From: Stenotrophomonas maltophilia
GTDB taxonomy: Bacteria; Pseudomonadota; Gammaproteobacteria; Xanthomonadales; Xanthomonadaceae
Assembly: GCF_039555535.1 (NCBI RefSeq)
Contig: NZ_CP154630.1
Location: 4,477,001 to 4,541,000, forward strand
Direction: 5' to 3'
DNA length: 64,000 nucleotides
Both the position numbers and the translations under genes were made by a program. Below the pieces are notes generated by a model, which did not search any database, had not been told where the DNA came from, and worked only from the letters and a program-made list of their open reading frames with translations. Position 1 is the first letter of the stretch. Each line of letters begins with the position of its first letter. Shown piece after piece: positions 15,851 to 25,200 of this stretch.

Positions 15851-16055
15851 CCACCGTGCATCGGTGGTCGGGACTCGAAAACCCGGATTGCTAGACGTAA
15901 GTTTGCGCTTGCCAGCCGGCACCACCGCGCGTGGTGCTGGCTGGCAATCCGTCTGCCGGCTATGGCGGGCGGGGCGTGGGGGCCTCGTGCCCGCCGGCTT
16001 TGTCTAGCAACCGGTTTTCGAGCCACGCTCTGCCCGCCACCTTTATCGGTGGCGG
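15851..16055 (+). ncRNA. Highly structured leader or RNA element
   Basis: A small hairpin (CCACCG/CGGTGG, 15851-15867) comes first. A long-range stem then pairs 15874-15896 with 16002-16022: 21 base pairs with two single-base bulges (left arm CTCGAAAACC..., right arm ...GGTTTTCGAG). Inside it are a 17-bp hairpin with one G-U pair (15909-15925 with 15931-15947, loop CGCGC) and a GC-rich hairpin (GGCGGGC/GCCCGCC at 15964-15970 and 15989-15995). A further 8-bp hairpin (CCGCCACC/GGTGGCGG, 16034-16055) lies before the ATG of the next gene. The layout is a closed three-way junction. It could be a cis-regulatory leader or a separate RNA. Confidence 0.55.
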
Positions 16056-16082
16056 CTTCCGCCTGCTTGCACGGAGCCCGCC

Positions 16083-16439
16083 ATGATCACACCACACTCC
16101 CCTCCCCCGCGCCCCATCCAGGAAGCGCCCTCGGGCGCCCCGGCCCTGGACCCCAACAGCCTCATCGCCATCCTGCACGCCATCGGCGCGGGCGCTGCGG
16201 CTGACGGTCAGCCCTGGCCCGAGCGCCATCACCTGCACAGCCGGCAGATGCAGTTGTCCGACGCCGACTGCGCGCTGACCGGCCAACGCATCGTGCAGGA
16301 GATCCTGCTGGCGGCCGAGCGCACGCGTCAGAACAGCGATCCAGAACAGTACGTGGGCGACCGGGTGATGGAGGGGCTGGTGATGGCCGATCTGGCACTT
16401 ACCGCCTTCATCCACGAGCGGGTGCGGCCACAGGACTGA
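16083..16439 (+). CDS. DUF3077-like small protein
   Basis: A 118-aa soluble protein. After a Pro-rich start it has LIAILHAIGAGAAADGQPWPERH, then an alpha-helical end (LTGQRIVQEILLAAERTRQNSD...VMEGLVMADLALTAFIHERV). This resembles small DUF3077/DUF6124-type proteins of pseudomonads and xanthomonads, whose function is unknown. GGAG lies seven nt before the ATG, at the foot of the structured element, which makes that element a likely 5' leader. Confidence 0.65.
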   Translation: MITPHSPPPRPIQEAPSGAPALDPNSLIAILHAIGAGAAADGQPWPERHHLHSRQMQLSDADCALTGQRIVQEILLAAERTRQNSDPEQYVGDRVMEGLVMADLALTAFIHERVRPQD

Positions 16440-16485
16440 GGACGCGCCTGTGGGCGTGACGTTCTGCTTTTGTGCGGGGTGACGA

Positions 16486-17082
16486 ATGAAGAAGCATGGC
16501 CTTGCCGCTGCGGCGGTGTGTGCCTCGATCATGGGGGCGGTGTGGGTGGGATGGCCCGAGCCTGCGGGCGATCAGGTGTGGGCCTACCAGAAGCTGCAAC
16601 CGGCCGATTACCGGTTGCTGCACAGTGATGCGCAGGGCTTCGTGACCGCGAAGGCCCAGGAAGGCTTTGAACTGCACACGCGCTATACCGGGGTGACGTC
16701 CTTCGAGATCCGCTGCAAGGGCGTCCTGGTGCTGGACGTGGAGAACGCGCCCTCGCGCGTGCTGATCCGCATGCCTGCCGATGCCCGCTGGCGGGCGCCG
16801 GACATCGAGCGTCTACGTGCCAGCTTCGAGCGGTGGCTGGATCTGCACCAGAGTGAGGGCCGGTTGTTGGTGGAGCGTGCGGAGCCTTCGTGGGTCGAGG
16901 CACGGCTTGGGCGCCTTGACAGGTCGGTGCCTGATGACCAGCGATGCACGTTCAGGGACCCAGGCCGCCCTTGGCCGGAACCTCCCTCGTCATTCCGTCC
17001 GTCCAGCAGACCATTGCAGGCAGTGGAAGGAATGGCAGCATCATCCTCGGCATTGTTCCGACGTCCCCGAAGAATCGCGTGA
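16486..17082 (+). CDS. Hypothetical exported or membrane-anchored protein
   Basis: 198 aa. The N-terminus MKKHGLAAAAVCASIMGAVWVGW is an uncleaved or Sec-type signal. The middle (LHTRYTGVTSFEIRCKGVLVLDVENAPSRVLIRMPADARWRAPDIERLRASFERWL) looks like an alpha/beta domain. The Pro/Ser/Arg-rich end is poorly structured. I do not recognise the family. A decayed relative of residues of the SFERW region lies at 29040-29173, just before comM, so it belongs to a small local family. It precedes the immunity/effector pair in the same direction. Confidence 0.6.
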   Translation: MKKHGLAAAAVCASIMGAVWVGWPEPAGDQVWAYQKLQPADYRLLHSDAQGFVTAKAQEGFELHTRYTGVTSFEIRCKGVLVLDVENAPSRVLIRMPADARWRAPDIERLRASFERWLDLHQSEGRLLVERAEPSWVEARLGRLDRSVPDDQRCTFRDPGRPWPEPPSSFRPSSRPLQAVEGMAASSSALFRRPRRIA

Positions 17083-17179
17083 ATCACGTGCCGCCGGCAC
17101 CGTTTCGGCGCAACTTGTGGCTGCGCTGAAGCCTCGCTAGCATCGGCTCAACGGCTTTTCCCGTTCTACCCCCGCATCC

Positions 17180-17845
17180 ATGATGGAAGCCCCCGTGACC
17201 GAATCGACCGCCACCGAAGTTTCAGCCGAAGCCGCATCTCACAAGGGCGAATTCTTCCTGATTGACGCAGGCTTGCTGAGCAACGGCGGGGTTCCCGGTA
17301 TAGAGATCGCCAACGAAGAGAAGCTGATCGATCCGGGGATGAATGTCATCTCGCGTCCTGATGGAACGCCAGGCCAGTATCCCGAGCGCCCCCACCTGGT
17401 TCATGTACCTGAGAAGGGCGGAATGCCACGCGATCTGGAAGAGCTCGCTGGCATCTGGATCGTGTCGGAGCCGTTGAAGCAGCTGTTTGAGCAGTTGGAC
17501 GCCGAGGCGTTTGCCTTTGTGGCCTGCGACTTCAGCCTTGCCGACGGCAGCCCCGGCCCTCAGTACTACCTGGGCAATGTGCTGCGCAGGCTCGATGCCC
17601 TGGACGAAGCCGCTTCCCGCGTGAGGATCAAGCTCGACCACAACTATCAGACCGGCGAGGACGAGAAGCTTTACAGCCTTGTCGGCGGGGCGAGCCTGGT
17701 GTTCAAACAGGACGTTGTGGGGGATGCCCATATCTTCCGCCAGGAGCGCATGGGCGCACCGCCCATCTGCGACCGCGTGATGTTTGATGCGTTGAGTGCC
17801 ACCAGCTTTTCCGGCGTACGGCTGCGCGATGTAGCCGATATTTAA
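17180..17845 (+). CDS. DUF1629-family protein, probable immunity protein
   Basis: A 221-aa cytoplasmic protein without signal or membrane segments. LEELAGIWIVSEPLKQLFEQLDAEAFAFVACDF, the ...YYLGNVLRRLDALDEAASR stretch and HIFRQERMGAPPICDRVMFDAL match the DUF1629 pattern. DUF1629 proteins commonly sit next to polymorphic toxins and act as immunity proteins. It lies about 40 nt upstream of a toxin-like type IV effector gene in the same operon, which is the main basis for the call. A cytoplasmic immunity protein fits a nuclease toxin. Confidence 0.75.
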   Translation: MMEAPVTESTATEVSAEAASHKGEFFLIDAGLLSNGGVPGIEIANEEKLIDPGMNVISRPDGTPGQYPERPHLVHVPEKGGMPRDLEELAGIWIVSEPLKQLFEQLDAEAFAFVACDFSLADGSPGPQYYLGNVLRRLDALDEAASRVRIKLDHNYQTGEDEKLYSLVGGASLVFKQDVVGDAHIFRQERMGAPPICDRVMFDALSATSFSGVRLRDVADI

Positions 17846-17886
17846 GACGAGCTCTTTCAAACGGATTCTTGAATGAGGTGGTGCGC

Positions 17887-20586
17887 ATGGCCGACACACC
17901 GGTTTTTCAGGGACACCATCTGATCGAACAGATTGCGTTCGAGCAAAGCCAGCTACTGAAGTCGCTTGCCAGGAGCGGTCATTTCGCGCTCCACGGACCC
18001 AACAACATTCTCAACCTGCCCGCGAACCCTGCGCTGGCGACCAGGTTGAGTATTTCGCCACACTCGGGCGGCCCGTTGAGTGCGTACTCGGATCAACTGA
18101 AGTTCGTTCTCGACGACCTCGCGGAAACATCCGATGGCCGAGCCTTGCTGTCGAAGGAGACTCCGCCGGATGTGCGGGCCGCCGCGGCCGAGCGTATGGG
18201 TGCCCGCATCCAGAACCTGGAATTCACGCTTCGCGCCGGCATCCTCAACGGCGACCTGGTCACCAACACGCCCGAGAACATGACCCCGGCGGAAGCCAAC
18301 GCCAAGGTCCGCACCTTCTTCTCTGATCTGGACGGCTACCAGCGCACCCACGCCACGCAGATCGCGGAACTGAAGACGCTCAATCCGTCCGAGTTACGCT
18401 GGCGCGGCGTCACCCAGTCCGAGGCCAATGTGAGGTTGGCTCTGGATGCCATCGACGAACCCGGCAACTCCACCCTGAGCGAGCGCTGGGGTGGCCGCGC
18501 ATCGTTGGGCACCGCCATTCAAGAGGCCAACCAGGGCGGCCGCCTGCCGTTGAGCGAGCAGACCGCCGCCCGGGTACGCACTGCGTTCAACCCGGAGATG
18601 CCACTGACCCTCGTGCGCCCTGGCCCGGCAACCACGGCTCCGGAACTGGCTGGCTCTGCTGGGCGAACGGGCGCTGCGGAAGGTGCCGCCGAAGCTGCCA
18701 CCGGGCGCGGACAGATTACCGGCGCGCGCGTACTCGGTGCCGCTGGCGTCGCCGCTCTGGCCGTGGACTTCGCCATCACCGGCCACCGCGTGGCCGAGTT
18801 GCGCAGCGAGGGCAACGACGCCGGCGCAAAATCTGCTGCCACCCACTTCGTGGGGCGTACCGCGGGCGGCTTTGGCGGCGGCTTCCTGTTGGGCGCGGGG
18901 TACGGCCTGGTTACCGGCTCGTGGACCGGGCCAGGTGCGCTGGCTACCGGGCTGTTGGGCGGGGTGGCCGGTGGCTTTGCCGGTGAGTACTGGGCCCAGT
19001 ACCAGGACAAGAAAGCCGTTTACACCCAGGTGGACCGCAACGGCAACGAATGGAGCCGCGATCCGGAAGATGCAAAGGGCACCTGGAGCCGCAGCGTGCG
19101 CACGCCGCAGCCCGACGGAAGCTACCGCGAGACCACCATGGTCGCCGGTGGCCGGCTGCTGGATGAACTGAACTACAAAGCCGCCAACGACTCCTATTCA
19201 CTGGGCATGGCCAACCTGCCCAAGCCGCAGAACCCCTTCAAGCTCGATGCAGGCGGCGAGAGCACGCCGCCGCGCGAGCCGTTTGAAACCAACCGCCACT
19301 ACGTGCGCAATCCGCACAACGGCGAATGGAACCTCTCCATCCACTCGATGATTGATGGGCGCGTCCCTTTCGACTACACCGTGCCCGTAAGCCCGGAAAA
19401 ATCCGGCCAACTGGAACGGGAATCGCAGCGCATCATTGCCCAGAACGCCTTGAACACGCCGGAGGCGCTCGCCGCCCGTTACCAGGTGGCGTTCAACCAG
19501 TACAACTGGCACGAGTTCGCCACCATTGAGCCGGTACCGGAGGTGATCACCAACGCGCTGACCCAGACGCAGCCCCTGCACGCTTCCAACGGCGAGAAGT
19601 ACACGCAGGACGCCAACGGGCAGTGGCAAACGCCGGGTTGGGTGTACGGCACCAACCCGGCCGAGGGCAGCATCATCGAGGAGCTCAATCGTACGCGACA
19701 GAGCCAGCAGGCCGGCGTACAGGAGCTGACGTCCATGGCCGACATCGCCCGGGCCAACCCCACGCCAACCGAGTACAGCCTGCGCAGCCAGGTGGTGGAC
19801 GCCTACCGTAGTGGCGGCATTGTGCACAGTGCCGAAGAGATTGATGACGCCGTAGCCGCCGTTGCACAGGATCACGCACGCGCCGTGCCCGACTTCGGCA
19901 CGTTCACGCTGCAGGTGCAGAAGGATGGCTCGCTGGCCACACTGGCTGGGAAAGATGACGAGCGCATGCAGATCGTTTGCATCACCACGCCAGAGGAGAT
20001 TGCTCAGGCACACGTGCAGCGCTCGACTGCCGAACAGCAGCCCGCGGATGCCTTGCCGCGCGCACCAACTTCACCTGAGCCCGCACCGAATGCATCGCCG
20101 CCACACACCTCCAGGCCTGCCACGCAGCACGACGCTGACGTAAAGCGGCACCACAGCACAGCCCTGCGCCCAGATGGCAGCGGGCTGCTGGAACAGCTGC
20201 GCTCGTCGGTAGCGATGCTGGATGAGAAGAACAACAAGCCGTGGGACCAGAGCAGCGACCGCCTGCTGGCCAGCGCCTACCGGCTTGCGGCAGACGCCGG
20301 GTTCAAGCCCGGCGACAAAGTAGACGCGGCATTGAGTGAAGCCACCGATACCCTTGCTGCGGGCACCACGCTGTTCGTGACACGCTCCGGACCGGGCGCG
20401 TCATCGGACCCCGCCGCCAACCGGGCGCAGATGCCAACACAGGACGCCCTGGCGGTCGCACCGGAGCAGCAGTATGCAGCGGCCAACCGGAGCCTCGGCG
20501 GCCAGGACCGGGAGCAGTCGCAGCAGCTGGCGCAAGCGCAGGAGCGGCAGCAGGAAGAGAGCCGGCCGGGGCCGCGGATGGGTTGA
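17887..20586 (+). CDS. Type IV secretion effector (X-Tfe) with AHH-like N-terminus and XVIPCD C-terminus
   Basis: 899 aa starting at ATG 17887, with GAGG eight nt upstream. The N-terminal part (about 1-70), with FQGHHLIEQIAFEQSQLL and HFALHGPNNILNLP, resembles AHH/HNH-like nuclease toxins. A Gly/Ala-rich hydrophobic stretch follows at about 275-375 (GFGGGFLLGAGYGLV). The C-terminus (about 775-880) fits XVIPCD, the signal read by VirD4 of the Xanthomonadaceae bacteria-killing T4SS: GLLEQLRSSVAMLDEKNNKPWDQSSDRLLASAYRLA, then LFVTRSGP..DPAANRAQMPTQDAL. A Gln-rich tail ends the protein. It is likely injected into rival bacteria; the upstream DUF1629 gene would protect the producer. No T4SS genes are in the window. 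Confidence 0.85.
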   Translation: MADTPVFQGHHLIEQIAFEQSQLLKSLARSGHFALHGPNNILNLPANPALATRLSISPHSGGPLSAYSDQLKFVLDDLAETSDGRALLSKETPPDVRAAAAERMGARIQNLEFTLRAGILNGDLVTNTPENMTPAEANAKVRTFFSDLDGYQRTHATQIAELKTLNPSELRWRGVTQSEANVRLALDAIDEPGNSTLSERWGGRASLGTAIQEANQGGRLPLSEQTAARVRTAFNPEMPLTLVRPGPATTAPELAGSAGRTGAAEGAAEAATGRGQITGARVLGAAGVAALAVDFAITGHRVAELRSEGNDAGAKSAATHFVGRTAGGFGGGFLLGAGYGLVTGSWTGPGALATGLLGGVAGGFAGEYWAQYQDKKAVYTQVDRNGNEWSRDPEDAKGTWSRSVRTPQPDGSYRETTMVAGGRLLDELNYKAANDSYSLGMANLPKPQNPFKLDAGGESTPPREPFETNRHYVRNPHNGEWNLSIHSMIDGRVPFDYTVPVSPEKSGQLERESQRIIAQNALNTPEALAARYQVAFNQYNWHEFATIEPVPEVITNALTQTQPLHASNGEKYTQDANGQWQTPGWVYGTNPAEGSIIEELNRTRQSQQAGVQELTSMADIARANPTPTEYSLRSQVVDAYRSGGIVHSAEEIDDAVAAVAQDHARAVPDFGTFTLQVQKDGSLATLAGKDDERMQIVCITTPEEIAQAHVQRSTAEQQPADALPRAPTSPEPAPNASPPHTSRPATQHDADVKRHHSTALRPDGSGLLEQLRSSVAMLDEKNNKPWDQSSDRLLASAYRLAADAGFKPGDKVDAALSEATDTLAAGTTLFVTRSGPGASSDPAANRAQMPTQDALAVAPEQQYAAANRSLGGQDREQSQQLAQAQERQQEESRPGPRMG

Positions 20587-20792
20587 TGGCAGCAGTTCTG
20601 GCTGATCAACGCCGATCCACTTGATACCGGGCGATCTCCGGCGCTCACGTTGTAGAGACGGGTTGTCGCACAGGAACAAGGCACGCTCCAGGCACCTGTC
20701 GGAATCCTCCTAGCTGCGCCACCAGCAAATCCCGATATCCCTGCGCAGAGCACCTGCCGCACGATCAAGCGCCTCTCTGCAGGAATCCACAC

Positions 20793-21270
20793 ATGAGCCT
20801 GGCACTGGTCCACAGCCGCGCCCGCGCCGGGGTCGATGCCCCGTTGGTGCGGGTGGAAGTGCATCTCTCTGGCGGCCTTCCTGTCACCCAGATCGTTGGC
20901 CTGGCCGAAACCAGCGTGCGTGAGTCCCGTGAGCGCGTGCGTGCTGCCCTTCTTTGCGCCCGCTTCGACTTTCCGCAGCGGCGCATCACCTTGAACCTCG
21001 CGCCTGCCGACTTGCCCAAGGAAGGTGGGCGCTACGATCTGGCGATTGCCTTGGGCATTCTGGCGGCCAATGGCCAGGTCGATCCGCAGTCGCTGCTGCA
21101 GTACGAATTCCTGGGCGAGCTTGGCCTGACCGGTGAACTGCGGCCGGTGGTGGGCGCACTGCCGGCCGCGATTGTGGCGGCCGAGGCCGGCGCAACCTGA
21201 TGGATTGGACCCAAGACGATGGCGGCAGCCTCCACTCCGGGCACCACAGCGCCAGTGCGGCGGCGCCGGC
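20793..21270 (+). pseudogene. comM: Truncated, internally deleted copy of comM
   Basis: The first 132 or so codons are nearly identical to those of the intact comM at 29305, and about 90 nt upstream of the ATG are also duplicated (from 20703, matching 29215). After residue 132 about 360 nt are missing. The sequence then resumes with the segment matching about 30068-30160 (GGACCCAAGACGATGGCGGC) out of frame, with a stop at 21198-21200. The P-loop and everything after are gone, so it cannot replace ComM. It marks the left edge of an 8.5-kb segment between two comM copies. Confidence 0.9.
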
Positions 21271-21298
21271 GGCAAGTGGCAAGTGGCAAGTGGCAAGT
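21271..21298 (+). repeat. 7-bp tandem repeat (GGCAAGT)4
   Basis: Four perfect copies of GGCAAGT directly at the end of the comM-derived sequence. It coincides with the junction between the duplicated fragment and the RHS locus and may reflect slippage at that breakpoint. Confidence 0.85.
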
Positions 21299-21379
21299 GG
21301 AAATCCACCATGCAGACGCGCTTGTCACATTCCTCAATATGACCATGCTCTGAAACACCGCCTAACTGCTCTGCAAAGT

Positions 21380-22198
21380 CTATCCTGCCGGCGCACAAGG
21401 CCAGAGCTCGACACCTCTCAATCCTGCAGCTCTGATGGCGTTCGCTACTGTCGCACTCACAATCATTGCGTTCGCCGACTGATGCTCGACCCCGAAACGC
21501 TGCGAACTACGGAAGATCGGCACATCTGGAGGGTTCTTGATTGACGGGAAAAAGCCGCGGTCATGCCATTGGTAGCGTTCCCTGCCGCATTTCTCGCAAC
21601 GAACTCCATCCAGCTCGCCCATACACAGCGGAACCACAGGCCCAAGATCGAGTTGAACAACCTCATCCAAGAGGCTTCCTTTGGTGTCCTCAACCGGAAG
21701 CACTCCGATACCCAGGGGGCGAAGATGTTCTGACCAAACGGAAGTCTGCATGAAGCAAGCTTCCTCTACCCAATTCAGCTTCAGAAAGGCATTCCGCCCC
21801 CACTTCAACGTCTTCTTGATCCGGAACGGCGCCACCTGAACTGCGCCTTCGCCACATTTTGGACATCGCGCGCTCAGGTCGTACGCCTGCTCAAGATACA
21901 GAAAATCTCTTTCTGGCTGTGGGTAGCCGCTGGCGTGGACAACCTGAAGCGCGCAGTGTGCGGCTTCCGAAATCTCCGCAGCAGTAAACTCCGTGGTCAC
22001 AGAAGTTGCACCATTCCACGAGCGAATCAAGCTACAAGCTTCACTCCACCCTGGCGCACCTTCCAAAGCAAAGCTCACAGCAATACCACCGACTTCAGGA
22101 CGAGGATCAGCCGGGGGCTGAACCTTCAAACCTAGAGCACGGAGCTGCAAAGCACGTGCCTCACTCCAAGTGAAAGCAAATCGATACTTGATCTTCAT
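21380..22198 (-). CDS. Double-CXXCG motif immunity protein (SitI6-like)
   Basis: A 272-aa cytoplasmic protein with two zinc-ribbon-like knuckles: RCPKCGEG (C112, C115) and VRCEKCGRE (C201, C204). This spacing is the double-CXXCG family, in which members act as immunity proteins for SitA-type polymorphic toxins. It starts 13 nt after the RHS toxin gene ends, in the same direction, so it is the presumed cognate immunity gene. Its GC content is lower than that of core genes. Confidence 0.8.
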   Translation of the reverse strand: MKIKYRFAFTWSEARALQLRALGLKVQPPADPRPEVGGIAVSFALEGAPGWSEACSLIRSWNGATSVTTEFTAAEISEAAHCALQVVHASGYPQPERDFLYLEQAYDLSARCPKCGEGAVQVAPFRIKKTLKWGRNAFLKLNWVEEACFMQTSVWSEHLRPLGIGVLPVEDTKGSLLDEVVQLDLGPVVPLCMGELDGVRCEKCGRERYQWHDRGFFPSIKNPPDVPIFRSSQRFGVEHQSANAMIVSATVANAIRAAGLRGVELWPCAPAG

Positions 22199-22210
22199 GT
22201 CACGATGCTA

Positions 22211-25200
22211 TCAGAGTCCCAAAGATTTAAGGATGGCGGGATGATTGGCATAAATTGACCTTGCGGCGTCCATTATCTGGGCTTGGCTCGGTGGCGGCCT
22301 GCCATACGGAAACATCGATCGCCACTGATTGGTAAAGACCTGATGCTCCGTTCTAGTCACCACAACCGAAAGCATTTCACCCTCCTTCACTTGCATAACA
22401 CCTGCAAACCGCTTCTCAATAAGATGGTGAACTTGTAACCCAGACCCTGTACCCACCATTCTCTTCAGAGAGTTGTAGGATGCAATGCCAAACTCACCCG
22501 CACGCGAGAGATTCCCAAAGCCTCTCGCTGCATTGCCCCCACGCAGCACTACCATGATGGAGGCGAGCTTGAGGCCACCAGCAGCCGTTGATCCCGTTGG
22601 AGAGTTCATCAACGGAACGACGATCGCCTCCGACACGGCATCGAAATCGGTCAAGCTCCCCTGTCCGATGAAGAAATTCCGTTCAGAAAAGTACTCCTCA
22701 ATGGCACCCAGGCCTGTAGCCTTGACGGTCTCTGCAGGCGCGGGGGCGTTGGGATCGTGCTGGGGCACTCCGCCAGGTGTCGGCGACGGCGCACCGGTCA
22801 GGTTTGCCCCGGCGAACCAGCTGCCATTGCACATATGTGACCCGGTTGCCTGGTCACACGCGCCCGTGGGATCAGAGAATCGGAATGGGTTGTTGCTGGC
22901 GTACCGATAGCGATTGAAATTTGGCCCTCCGGAGGTGCTAGCAGCTAACGGATCGGGAGAAATGAACCTCGCCAGTTGTGGGTCGTAGTAGCGCCGCCCC
23001 ATGTAGACCAGTCCCGTGTCGGGATCCGCAAGATGGCCTGAGTAGCCTGGAATCTTCGCAGCAGGCGCCGCGTCTGCCTCTCCATATGGTGACCAGAAGT
23101 GACGCGTCAGCACCTCTCCATTAGCCCTGCTCGTTGCCACAAGCGTATTGAGTGCATCGTGATGAAGATAGGTGAGCGTTGCCCCCGTGGCAGAGCTGGT
23201 GCGAATAGCCAGCAGTCTCTTGCCGAGGTAGATGTAGTCGGACGTTTCCCCACCTTGGGTGGATTCGATCAGCTCCCCACCCACGAGATACTGCCAGGAG
23301 CGATCCAGATCACTCGCCAAGAAACCAAGTTCACCGCCACCGCGCTCTGGAATGGATACATCCCAGTTGTGGCTACCCGTGATGGGCGCCTGGCCCAAGA
23401 TGGGTGAATTTTCTGATGTCGGTGCCGACGTTGATGCTGTTGCGTAAGCACGCAGTCCGGCTCCGTCGTAGAAGTATTTCTGTACATCTCCGGCGGAACG
23501 GAGCTGGCCACCCATGTCGTAGGTGAACGTCTGGCCGTTACGCACCGCCAGATTGCCTGCCGCGTCGTAGGAGAAGCCAGAGACGCCGTTACCGCTGGGG
23601 TCCCGCAGCAGTTCCAGGCGATTGCGGGTGTCGTAATGGAACGTGCGCTCCCGCTTCCCTGGCAATCGCATCGAGACGATGTTGTCCAACGTGTCATAGC
23701 CGAACGTGTACTGCCCATTCCCACCAAATGCCGGCGCGCGGGCCTGAATCAATCGATCAAGGCGATCGTAGCCCAAGCTGATCTTCCAGGAGTCGCCGCG
23801 TACGGCATCGCTGATCTGGCTGATGTTTCCCGTCGCGTCATAGCTGTAGTTCAGATCGACCATGCCACTGTCAACGATGCGGCTGGTCAACTGTCGCGCA
23901 TTCTCGGTTACGCCACGTACGATGCCATTGCCGTAGGTCAGCGCGGCGGTTTCACCACTGGGGAAGTAGGCGATGTTGCTGGCGAGTACGGCGCCAGTGC
24001 CATCCTGTAGCCGCACGGGCTGGCCCAGAGCATTCAAGGATTGCTGGACGGAGTAGCCATCGGGGTAGTCCGTACGAACATGCTGACCCATGTGGTCATA
24101 GCCAAATGCCAGCGTTCGGGCGCTCGCGCTGCCTATGACACGGCTCTGACTGACCACCGACCCGAGAGAGTTGTAGGTACGGGTGGTCACCACTGGCACA
24201 CGGTCCTGATTGAAGACCCTCTCAGTCTTCAGCTGGCCCGTAGGTGTGTACTCAAGCTGCTGATCACCCAGACCATCGGGATAGACCACCGTCTGCAGGC
24301 GATTGCTGGCATCGTAGTTGCGTGAAACGCGGCGCGCTGCAATCTGCGGCGCCTCACGGTTGCATTCGGTCAGGCTGGGCAACTCCAGCCCGCTCGCACT
24401 CCAGGCAAGATTGCCGGCCGCATCGTAGCCAAACACGGTCGCCCCGGTTTCTGGCTCGATGACCTTGCACAACCGAAGGTTGTCGTCGTAGACGTATCGC
24501 CGGGCCACGGTCGGGGCCGGATTGTCTGGATTGACTGGCAAGGTAGGAGCGGCTTTGGCAGTGGCCGCCGCCTGGGCAATTGCATCGCCGGCGACCGAAA
24601 GCGTGAATCGATTCGTGCCGGAGCCAATCGGCACCACGATGGAACCGCTCGCTCCGCTGCCGACCACAGAGCCGCCATCACGCTTGAGTTCTGCACGGGA
24701 GTCCGTGGCCGACCAGGTCAGGGTGACGTTGCAGGTCTGTGCACCAGCTGCAATCTGGCACATCGCAGGGGACACAGACAGAGTGCCACTGGGCGCTGCG
24801 GGAACGACGAACGCACCGGAACCATCAATGGTGTTGTTGGGTTGTCCAACGGGAGAAATTCCATGGACATAGATCGGTTGCCCAGCCCGCTGGCGGCGCT
24901 GCTCGTTGCTCATTGGAAGCGAGAAGCGATGATTGCCTCCGGCCTTGCAGGACGTAGCTACGGCCGGCTCACTCGCCAAGTCGGCCTTACCGGTCAGGAA
25001 GATCGTCCCGCCACTGCCGGCGGCTCCACCGGTGTAGACATGAATGTCGATCGACGAATCAATGCCCGTCGAACACGCCCATCCTCGGATCTGACCGTCG
25101 CTGGTGACGCCATCGATATTGCCGATTACCTTGGACGGCGGCCCATTGACGGTGATCTGGACATTGTCACTTTCCCGACCAAACCACTCTTTGCCCTCTT

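Noticed and set aside
15874..16022. Retron msr/msd: inverted terminal arms enclosing two hairpins
   Set aside because: No reverse transcriptase gene or RT motif (xxDD) is encoded within several kilobases on either strand, so the resemblance is only to the outline of the fold.
20793..21200. A second functional ComM-type protein
   Set aside because: It lacks the Walker A motif and everything after residue 132, and the downstream remnant is out of frame; it is a pseudogene.
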